Below, one piece after another: positions 57,662 through 64,000 of a stretch of 64,000 bases of DNA (the stretch's first letter is position 1; each line of letters begins with the position of its first letter). A model generated the notes under the pieces. It worked only from the letters and a program-made list of their open reading frames with translations. It was not told the DNA's origin and searched no databases. Location of the stretch: contig NZ_CAIJDE010000029.1 of assembly GCF_903819335.1 (NCBI RefSeq), positions 101,219 through 165,218 of the forward strand, read 5' to 3'. Source of the stretch: Flavobacterium panici (lineage in GTDB: Bacteria > Bacteroidota > Bacteroidia > Flavobacteriales > Flavobacteriaceae). A program made the translations under genes and the position numbers.

Positions 57662-58729
57662 ATGAATATTCCATATAAACCTTTACTGCCTGAAACCAAA
57701 CAGCCCATTATCATTATCGGCGCAAGCGGAATTGTAAAAGATGCCCATTTGCCCGCTTATAAAATGGCTGGTTTTTCGGTTTTTGGCATTACGAACAGAA
57801 CGATTGCAAAAGCACACGATTTAGCTAAAGAATTTGAGATTCAGCATGTTTTTGAAAATGTTGCCGATGCAGTAAAAAATGCGCCATCAAATGCGGTTTA
57901 CGACATTACCGTTTTGCCAGATCAATATATCGAAATATTAGAGCAATTGCCCGACGGTGCTGCGGTTTTGATTCAGAAACCAATGGGAAATGATTTGGCT
58001 CAGGCAAGAGAGATTGTAGAAGTCTGCGAAAGAAAAAACCTTGTGGCTGCGATCAATTTTCAGCTTCGATTTTCGCCTTTTGTCAGCGCTGCGAGATATT
58101 TAATTAACGAAGGATTGCTTGGCGATTTATACGATTTTGAGTTTAAAGTGACGGTAAATACACCATGGGAATTGTTTCCGCTGATTAAAGAACATCCTAG
58201 ATTGGAAATTCTTTTTCACAGTGTTCACTATATCGATTGCATTCGCTCGTTTCTGGGAAATCCGAAAAGTGTGATGGCAAAAACAGCCAAACATCCGCTT
58301 AAAAAATTATCATCTAGCCGTTCTACAATCATTTTAGATTATGGTGAAGATAAACATGTTGTAATCAATACAAATCACGATCATCATTTTGGCCCAAATC
58401 ACGAAGAAGGCTACATTAAATGGGAAGGCACAAAAGGCGCCATCAAAGCCAAAATGGGTTTATTAATGAATTATCCCGACGGACTTCCTGACATTTTTGA
58501 ATATGCAATTGAAGACGAAAACGGTCAATACGAATGGAAAAAAATCAACCTTGAAGGTTCTTGGTTTCCAGAAGCTTTCATAGGGACAATGTCGAATCTA
58601 ATGCGTTTTAAAGAAGGCTCAGATTCTAAATTATTAGCAAGCGTTCAGGACGTTTTAGACACCATGAAAGTCGTTGAAGCGTGCTATATCAGTAACACAA
58701 ACGGCGGTATTTCCCTTGCTGAACTATAA
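57662..58729 (+). CDS. Gfo/Idh/MocA-family oxidoreductase
   Basis: The 355-residue cytoplasmic protein has a Rossmann start (PIIIIGASGIVKDAHLPAYK, VFGITNRTIAKAHDLA) and the family lysine region AVLIQKPMGNDLAQAREI. Its C-terminal domain contains HSVHYIDCIRSFLG and KWEGTKGAIKAKMG. It belongs to the same broad superfamily as the gene at 40312 but is not a close copy. It would oxidise or reduce a hydroxyl of the sugar, sugar acid or a derivative handled by this operon. Confidence 0.87.
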   Translation: MNIPYKPLLPETKQPIIIIGASGIVKDAHLPAYKMAGFSVFGITNRTIAKAHDLAKEFEIQHVFENVADAVKNAPSNAVYDITVLPDQYIEILEQLPDGAAVLIQKPMGNDLAQAREIVEVCERKNLVAAINFQLRFSPFVSAARYLINEGLLGDLYDFEFKVTVNTPWELFPLIKEHPRLEILFHSVHYIDCIRSFLGNPKSVMAKTAKHPLKKLSSSRSTIILDYGEDKHVVINTNHDHHFGPNHEEGYIKWEGTKGAIKAKMGLLMNYPDGLPDIFEYAIEDENGQYEWKKINLEGSWFPEAFIGTMSNLMRFKEGSDSKLLASVQDVLDTMKVVEACYISNTNGGISLAEL

Positions 58730-58733
58730 AATT

Positions 58734-59040
58734 TTAAACCATATAAGTGATATAAGTTCATTTAATCACTTTGTGTAAAAAGTAGAAACAAAATTTAAAA
58801 CCATATAAGTGATGTAAGTTCATTTAATCACTTTGTGGAAAAAGTAGAAACAAAATTTAAAACCATATAAGTGATGTAAGTTCATTTAATCACTTTGTGG
58901 AAAAAAGCAATAAATAATTTAAAACCATATAAGTAATATAAGTTCATTTAAATCATTTTGCGCATAGCTTTTATGACCTAAAATAAGCGCTCTTAAAATC
59001 AACGCACTGCTTAAATGACCTTACATTACTTATATGGTTC
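58734..59040. repeat. Four-copy 62-base tandem array ending in an inverted copy
   Basis: The word ACCATATAAGTRATRTAAG recurs with an exact 62-base period (CC at 58739, 58801, 58863, 58925). Within each unit AAGTGAT pairs with ATCACTT. At 59010-59040 an inverted copy (TTAAATGACCTTACATTACT...) ends 16 bases before the MaoC-type gene. It holds no reading frame and accounts for the 326-base gap. Confidence 0.92.
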
Positions 59041-59055
59041 AAAAAACAAAAAACT

Positions 59056-59499
59056 ATGTATTTCAAATCAACCTTTTTCGAAGATTATCAACTTGAAGAT
59101 AAAAGAGTTACATTAGGAAGGACTATTACAGAAACCGATTTTGTGGTTCATGCCGGACATACGGGAGATTTTTTCCCGCATCATATGGATGAGGAATGGT
59201 GCAAAACACAGCCATTCGGACAGCGTATTGCGCACGGAACTATGGTTTTTGCAATCGGAATCGGTTTGACGGCATCAGAAATAAATCCTGAAGCTTTTTC
59301 AAGAGGATACGACAAAATGCGTTTTGTAAAACCGGTTCATATTGGTGATACAATTCATTCTGAAATCACGATTTCTGAAAAAGGCGAAGCAAAAAATCCA
59401 GAAATGGGAACCGTAACAGAACATGTCGAAATCATTAACCAAAGAGGTGAAGTGGTTTTGGTATGTGATCACTTATTACTGGTGAAGAAAAGATCCTAA
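59056..59499 (+). CDS. MaoC-type (R)-hydratase/dehydratase, hot-dog fold
   Basis: The 147-residue protein fits the single hot-dog MaoC/PhaJ group. [12 protein letters not shown] (32-43) corresponds to the hydratase-2 motif with Asp38 and His43 at the same five-residue spacing as the catalytic Asp31/His36 of Pha[13 protein letters not shown] and [14 protein letters not shown] are further standard segments. The Asn normally found inside the motif (GDxNP) is Phe here, so the pocket may differ. MaoC enzymes add or remove water at the 2,3-position of acyl-CoA thioesters. With two CoA-transferases in the operon, an acyl-CoA substrate is expected. Confidence 0.88.
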   Translation: MYFKSTFFEDYQLEDKRVTLGRTITETDFVVHAGHTGDFFPHHMDEEWCKTQPFGQRIAHGTMVFAIGIGLTASEINPEAFSRGYDKMRFVKPVHIGDTIHSEITISEKGEAKNPEMGTVTEHVEIINQRGEVVLVCDHLLLVKKRS

Positions 59500-59597
59500 G
59501 ATACTAAGACTCTAAGATGCTAAGATTTAAAACTTTGCGTCTTAGTGCCTTCGCGGCAAAAAACCTTAGAACCTTAGCATCTCAGAATCTTAGCAAC
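59494..59597. repeat. Inverted repeat CTAAGATACTAAGACTCTAAG, family J (long copy)
   Basis: The left part (59494-59530) and right part (59563-59597) are imperfect complements built of CTAAGA/TCTTAG words. GCGTCTTAGTGCCTTCGCGGC lies between, and similar GCCACGAAG-type words occur at 29410 and 36168. It fills the gap before the permease gene. Confidence 0.75.
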
Positions 59598-59617
59598 TAA
59601 AAAAAACTATCTAACAA

Positions 59618-60931
59618 ATGCAAGTAACAAACCAAACAGGCGATCTTCATGAAGTGCCGACTGAAGGCGGAAAAACTAACTATCTTCTGCCATTTATTTT
59701 AATTACCAGCCTATTTTTCCTTTGGGGAATGGCACATAATCTGGATTCTATTTTAATTCCGCATTTAAAAAAGGCGTGTGAATTAAACAACCGCCAGTCG
59801 ACATTGATTGATACTTCGGTGTTTTTTGCTTATTTTATAATGGCGATTCCGGCGGGAATGCTCATTAAACGATTTGGTTACAAAAACAGCATCATTACCG
59901 GATTATTGGTTTTCTCCGCGGGAGCATTTTTATTTGTACCTGCTGCCAATTCAAGAACTTATGAATTGTTTTTATTCGCTTTGTTTGTTATTGGCTGCGG
60001 CTTAACGATTTTAGAAACAAGTGCCAATCCGTATGCTGCGATTTTGGGCCCTGCCGAATCTTCTTCTAAAAGATTGAATTTAGCGGCTTCTTTCAACGGA
60101 TTAGCAGCAATGGTGGCTCCAATTGTAGGTTCATTATTCATCTTATCAGGAAAAAATCATACTCCGGCACAAATGGCAGCGATGCCCGAAGCTGAAAAAG
60201 CAACGTATTTATTAGGTGAAGCAGCTGCGGTAAAAATGCCTTATATCATTTTAGGAAGTGTATTGGTTTTAGTGGCGATTATATTCTATTTCATGCATTT
60301 ACCTTCAATGAAACCACAACATACCGAAGCTGAAATTAAACCGGGATTTTTCTCTGTTTTAAAATTTCGTCATTTAAGCTGGGCTGTTGTAGCGCAGTTT
60401 TTTTATGTTGGCGCGCAAGTTTGTATTACTAGTTTCTTTATCAGAATTGCGCAACAAGGAGCCCATTTAGACGAAAAAACAGCCGGATATTATCTTGGTG
60501 TTTACGGTTTCTTATTTATGGCGGGACGTTTTATTGGAACTTTCTTCCTGAAATTTGTAAAAGATTATGTCTTACTTTCGATTTACTGTGGCGCCAGCAT
60601 TATTCTTTGTTTATTAGCCATTTACGGAACCGGAATTGTAGTTATTTATGCACTTGGCGGCATCGGATTTTTTATGTCAATTATGTTTCCAACTATTTTC
60701 TCTTTAGGATTGGTTGGTTTAAAATCAAATACTGAAACTGGTTCTTCATGGCTGGTAATGTCAATTGTAGGCGGAGCGATTCTTCCCTACGCAATGGGAA
60801 CTTTAATTGACATGAAACATGATGATATTCAGTCTGGATATATAATTCCTCTAGTTTGTTTTGTGATTATTTTATCGTTTGGTTTGTATGGACATAAAGT
60901 AAAAAATGTCAATCAAATTGTGAATGGTTAA
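59618..60931 (+). CDS. fucP: FucP-type sugar:H+ symporter (major facilitator superfamily)
   Basis: The 437-residue protein has twelve hydrophobic segments and strong FucP-group features. These are LFFLWGMAHNLDSILIPHLKKAC in segment 1, FVIGCGLTILETSANPYAAILG (segment 4-5) with the ETSANPY motif, and NLAASFNGLAAMVAPIVGS. Family members carry L-fucose, and others glucose, galactose or N-acetylglucosamine. As the last gene of the rightward arm, beside an oxidative deoxyhexose pathway, L-fucose or L-rhamnose uptake is likely. The symbol reflects the family, not a proven substrate. Confidence 0.85.
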   Translation: MQVTNQTGDLHEVPTEGGKTNYLLPFILITSLFFLWGMAHNLDSILIPHLKKACELNNRQSTLIDTSVFFAYFIMAIPAGMLIKRFGYKNSIITGLLVFSAGAFLFVPAANSRTYELFLFALFVIGCGLTILETSANPYAAILGPAESSSKRLNLAASFNGLAAMVAPIVGSLFILSGKNHTPAQMAAMPEAEKATYLLGEAAAVKMPYIILGSVLVLVAIIFYFMHLPSMKPQHTEAEIKPGFFSVLKFRHLSWAVVAQFFYVGAQVCITSFFIRIAQQGAHLDEKTAGYYLGVYGFLFMAGRFIGTFFLKFVKDYVLLSIYCGASIILCLLAIYGTGIVVIYALGGIGFFMSIMFPTIFSLGLVGLKSNTETGSSWLVMSIVGGAILPYAMGTLIDMKHDDIQSGYIIPLVCFVIILSFGLYGHKVKNVNQIVNG

Positions 60932-61000
60932 TTGCGAATGGTTAATTGTGAATTGTGAATGATGAAAATAAATCTTACATCGATTTTATTTATAAAAAAA

Positions 61001-61025
61001 ACGCCTCATTACTGAGGCATTTTTT
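61001..61025. terminator. Bidirectional terminator between fucP-type gene and His-rich gene
   Basis: Stem GCCTCA (61003-61008), loop TTAC, and TGAGGC, with seven or more A on the left and a T run on the right. It serves two convergent genes. Confidence 0.88.
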
Positions 61026-61040
61026 GTCATGTTTATTTAA

Positions 61041-61529
61041 TTAATGATGATCATTGTGGGAATGATCGTGGTCTTTTTTTGAATCTTTTTTAGATTTATT
61101 GTTGTTTTTATTATCGTGTTTATGTTCACCTTTAGGTTTGTTGTACTTTTCAGGTTTTGGGCCTCTGTTTTTTTGAGGTTTTCCGTGATAACCTTTTGGA
61201 TAATTGGCTCTGTGTTTGGTATGATACGTATACGGAGCGTCTCCTCTATAATTGGTCAAAACTACTTTATAACCTGAATACAAATCATATTGTCTGTATC
61301 TTGAAGGAAGCCTTTTCGCACGAGTCCAATTTCCGCTGTTGTCGTAAATAAATACGCTTTGGTTTACATCATAATACACATCGATGTCAGGCAAATAATA
61401 ATACCTGTCGTTATCGTACCCTTCTGGTCCCCAGCTTGGAGGTGTTCCAATATTAACATTAACTGATACCTGCGCATGGGCAAAAAATACACTCATAAAT
61501 AATACTGAGGCGAATACTAATTTTTTCAT
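61041..61529 (-). CDS. Secreted protein with His/Lys-rich C-terminus, function unknown
   Basis: The 162-residue protein has a signal peptide (LVFASVLFMSVFFAHAQ) and a short beta-rich region with YYYLPDIDVYYDVNQSVFIYD, a pattern seen in many small secreted Bacteroidota proteins. The tail of about 55 residues is very polar: KPKGEHKHDNKNNNKSKKD, then HDHSHNDHH. The clustered His could bind metal ions. I know no function. Terminators stand on both sides, so it is a single-gene transcript. Confidence 0.75.
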   Translation of the reverse strand: MKKLVFASVLFMSVFFAHAQVSVNVNIGTPPSWGPEGYDNDRYYYLPDIDVYYDVNQSVFIYDNSGNWTRAKRLPSRYRQYDLYSGYKVVLTNYRGDAPYTYHTKHRANYPKGYHGKPQKNRGPKPEKYNKPKGEHKHDNKNNNKSKKDSKKDHDHSHNDHH

Positions 61530-61665
61530 GATTTTGAGTTTTTAATATTAATTTTAGTAGATATTAATCTAAAGTAGTGCCAAAATCTACATTTACAATA
61601 TCCATTATACAAAAACATTAAATCAATCGACGAAGAGTACTTTTCAACCGATATATATTAAATTT

Positions 61666-61691
61666 AAAACGCCCCATTTCTGAGGCGTTTT
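61666..61691 (-). terminator. Terminator of the RND efflux operon
   Basis: AAAACGCC (61666-61673) pairs with GGCGTTTT (61684-61691), with T-rich sequence following on the minus strand. It lies about 140 bases past the TolC-like gene's stop. The rest of the 304-base gap (61530-61833) is AT-rich with no gene seen. Confidence 0.7.
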
Positions 61692-61833
61692 AGTCATGTT
61701 TCAATTTAATTTAATGGCGGATATACTAATATTTTTAACCAATCAAAAATATAATCTTTTTTTTACACTAAATTATCTTTTAGACCAAGGTTCGAATTTT
61801 GACGACGAACGTAATATTCAAATTGAAACAATT

Positions 61834-63240
61834 TTATTTCCAGCCTCCGCCCAAAGCTCGGTATAAGTTCACAACGGCTTGTAATTTTTGCAAATTATCA
61901 TTGATTCCGCTTAACTGGGCTGCTAAAAGGTTTTGTTCAGAAGTTAGTACATCTGTATAATTAGTGGCAGAGCTGTATTCTAAAAGCTGCTGCGTAAAAT
62001 CGACTGCTTTTTCAAGGGCTTCAATTTGTTTTTGTCTTGAATCTTCTTTTTCAACGGCCATTTGATACGAATACAAAGCATTCGAAACTTCCTGACCCGC
62101 TGTTAAAAGGCTCTGCTGAAAGTTATTGTAAGCTTGTAATTGCTGCGACTGCGCAGTTGTTAATCTCAATTTGTTTTTTCCCTGATTAAAAATAGGCTGT
62201 GTTAATCCTCCAATAATCGAATAAAAAATAGAATTACTAAAGAAATCTTTTAACTCTAAATTCGAAAATCCGCCGCTTGCTGTAAGCGTTAAACTTGGAT
62301 AGAAATAGGTTTTAGCCAAATTTGTAGATTCAAAAGCAACTCTGAAATTAAACTCAGCCTGACGAACATCAGGTCGGTTTTGTAATAACTGCGAAGGCAC
62401 ACCAATTGCAATATTTTCAGGAATAACCTGCGTTCCTAATTCTCCTCTGTCAATTGGTCCCGGAGCTTGTCCTAATAAGATATTTAAAGCATTTTCGGTT
62501 TCGCGAATACTTTGCTTCAAATCCGGAATCAAAACTTCTGCTGCATACTGATTAGCTTCACTTTGTACAACCGCCGCACCTGTTACAATTGCGCCTTCTT
62601 TTAAATCTTTAATGGTTGCCACATTTTTAATACGGCTTTCTAATGTTTCCTGTGTGATTTTTAACGATTTATCATAAGCCAGCAATCTAAAATAATTGTT
62701 CGCAATATCTGAAATCAATTGCGTCTGAACAGCTTGTTTCGCCGCATCTGTAGCTAAATAAGTTGCCAAAGCTGCTCTTTTAGAACTGCTTAATTTTCCC
62801 CAGATATCAGCTTCCCAAGACGTACTCAAACCTAATTTATAAGTTGTCGTTAAGGTATTGATATTAATTCCCGCCGGAAAATTAAGTCCTGCTTCTGATT
62901 GTTTCGTGTGGGTTGCATTGGCATCCAATTGTAAGGTTGGATAATACGCTAATTTACTTTGACGAAGTGAAGCTTGTGCCTGTATGATATTCTCAATTGC
63001 ATTTTTCAAATTAAGGTTATTGTCTAATCCTTTTTGAATTAATGCATTCAGTTTTTCATCTTTAAAAACGCTCTGCCACGGCATATCTGCAATCGTAGTC
63101 GAATCGGCGGAAGCCTCATCACGATACAGTTTATCTGTCGAGAGTGTTGTTGGGCGTTCGTACTTTTTGGTAATTGAGCACGCACTTAAAAGCGTGGCTG
63201 CAATTACCATAAGAATATATTTATTTGAACTATTAGTCAT
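61834..63240 (-). CDS. Outer-membrane efflux channel lipoprotein (TolC/OprM family)
   Basis: The 468-residue protein has a lipobox ending TLLSAC at Cys21 and the two-fold OEP repeat: LNALIQKGLDNNLNLKNAIENI, LGLSTSWEADIWGKLSSSK, then VPSQLLQNRPDVRQAEFNFR and GGLTQPIFNQGKNKLRL. The PSQLL.NRPDV and WE.D.WGK motifs are characteristic of the NodT/OprM branch. It forms the outer-membrane duct of a tripartite RND pump. The gene follows the RND permease by 17 bases, so they form one operon. Confidence 0.95.
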   Translation of the reverse strand: MTNSSNKYILMVIAATLLSACSITKKYERPTTLSTDKLYRDEASADSTTIADMPWQSVFKDEKLNALIQKGLDNNLNLKNAIENIIQAQASLRQSKLAYYPTLQLDANATHTKQSEAGLNFPAGININTLTTTYKLGLSTSWEADIWGKLSSSKRAALATYLATDAAKQAVQTQLISDIANNYFRLLAYDKSLKITQETLESRIKNVATIKDLKEGAIVTGAAVVQSEANQYAAEVLIPDLKQSIRETENALNILLGQAPGPIDRGELGTQVIPENIAIGVPSQLLQNRPDVRQAEFNFRVAFESTNLAKTYFYPSLTLTASGGFSNLELKDFFSNSIFYSIIGGLTQPIFNQGKNKLRLTTAQSQQLQAYNNFQQSLLTAGQEVSNALYSYQMAVEKEDSRQKQIEALEKAVDFTQQLLEYSSATNYTDVLTSEQNLLAAQLSGINDNLQKLQAVVNLYRALGGGWK

Positions 63241-63257
63241 CTCTGTTTTAATTTAAT

Positions 63258-64000
63258 TTACTCTTTGTGAGCTTCTATTAACTGAATTTCCTCGTCATCG
63301 TCTTCATCATCATAACCATCTTTTGCCGGGCCGCTCACTCTTTCTTGTAAAGTCTGGAAAATGATAAATAAAACCGGAATAACAAATACTCCTAAAATGG
63401 TTCCAATTAACATTCCTCCTACTGCTCCAGTACCGATAGATTTGTTCCCCACAGCTCCTGCTCCAGTTGCAAACATCAACGGAACAAGTCCTAAAATAAA
63501 GGCGAATGAAGTCATCAAAATTGGTCGTAAACGTGCCACGGCTCCTTCAATAGCAGCTTGTACAATTGGCAGACCTTTTCGTCTTCTGTCCAAAGCAAAT
63601 TCGACAATCAAAATACCGTTCTTGGCCAAAAGTCCAATTAACATGATTAAGGAAATCTGCAGGTAAATGTTACTGTTCAGTTTAAAAATAATCGAGAATA
63701 AATAAGCTCCGGCTAACCCAAACGGAATCGAGAATAATACCGCAAATGGTAAAATATAACTTTCGTATTGGGCACTTAATAAGAAATAAACGAAAACCAA
63801 ACACAAAATAAAGATGAAAATCGTTTCACTTCCAGAGGCTAATTCCTCACGTGTTAATCCTGAAAACTCATATCCATAACCTGCCGGAAGGTCTTCTGCT
63901 GCCACTTCCTGAATTGCTTTAATCGCATCACCGGAACTAAATCCAGGATTTGGTGCTCCTGTAATAGCAATAGAAGAGAAAAGGTTAAATCTTGAAATAG
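63258..64000 (-). CDS. C-terminal part of an RND efflux permease (AcrB/HAE1 type), 5' end outside the window
   Basis: The reading frame is open from 63258 to the window edge, giving about 247 C-terminal residues; an ATG at 63905 is internal. The fragment reads FNLFSSIAITGAPNPGFSSGDAI, EDLPAGYGYEFSGLTREE, then four or five membrane segments with YESYILPFAVLFSIPFG, IGLLAKNGILIVEFA and RLRPILMTSFAFILG. The last two are diagnostic for HAE1-type hydrophobe/amphiphile pumps. The C-terminus is acidic (DDEDDDEEIQ). It is expected to export drugs or other amphiphiles by proton antiport together with the TolC-like protein. Confidence 0.95.
   Translation of the reverse strand, partial: ISRFNLFSSIAITGAPNPGFSSGDAIKAIQEVAAEDLPAGYGYEFSGLTREELASGSETIFIFILCLVFVYFLLSAQYESYILPFAVLFSIPFGLAGAYLFSIIFKLNSNIYLQISLIMLIGLLAKNGILIVEFALDRRRKGLPIVQAAIEGAVARLRPILMTSFAFILGLVPLMFATGAGAVGNKSIGTGAVGGMLIGTILGVFVIPVLFIIFQTLQERVSGPAKDGYDDEDDDEEIQLIEAHKE

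Noticed and set aside
58734-59040. CRISPR-like array
   Set aside because: The whole 62-base unit is repeated; there are no variable spacers, and no cas genes are in the window.

Overview
The window looks like a chromosomal segment of a Flavobacterium-type member of the Bacteroidota. The reasons are AT-rich DNA, a SusC/SusD pair, lipoprotein signals, TAnnTTTG-type promoter boxes, almost no Shine-Dalgarno sequences, and families (DUF3826, DUF5703, GH127) that are typical of that phylum. I see no tRNA, rRNA, insertion sequence, prophage or CRISPR array.

Left part (1-33.6 kb, nearly all minus strand) is a large pectin utilisation locus. A SusC-SusD-PL1-DUF3826-PL1-beta-helix operon is followed upstream by a pectin methylesterase, a GH127 arabinofuranosidase, a third PL1-like lyase, a DUF5703 protein, an SGNH acetylesterase, GH106 and GH78 rhamnosidases, a GH2 beta-galactosidase and two GH43-like propellers. 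This set fits homogalacturonan plus rhamnogalacturonan with arabinan/galactan side chains. A second block (38.7-47.4 kb) adds a sodium/solute symporter, a Gfo/Idh oxidoreductase, a beta-helix protein fused to a rhamnose-mutarotase-like domain, a GH28 polygalacturonase and a PL10 lyase.

Between them (34-38.6 kb) lie an AraC regulator with a divergent Fsr-type efflux gene, then a small accessory island: a SymE-like toxin, an XRE regulator and an unrecognised 500-residue protein with PIN-nuclease-like ends.

Right part (47.7-60.9 kb) is a divergent catabolic cluster. The minus arm encodes lactonase, two SDRs, a zinc dehydrogenase and an FAH-family hydrolase, i.e. an oxidative L-fucose/L-rhamnose type pathway, but no enolase-superfamily aldonate dehydratase. 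The plus arm encodes two solute-binding-protein-like proteins without signal peptides, two class III CoA-transferases, a Gfo/Idh oxidoreductase, a MaoC-type hydratase and a FucP-type permease. I propose, as inference only, that this arm dehydrates the sugar acid as a CoA thioester. It is the best candidate here for an undescribed system. The last 3 kb hold a His-rich secreted protein and the end of an RND efflux operon.

Two regulatory signals tie the blocks together. A CAGGA-N5-CAGGA direct repeat lies the same distance upstream of a -7-like box in front of susC, the GH78 gene and the beta-helix/mutarotase gene. A TGTAA-N4-TTACA palindrome lies at the promoters of the GH28 gene and the divergent catabolic cluster. 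Most intergenic gaps are filled by long inverted repeats from several recurring families, some with compensatory base changes.
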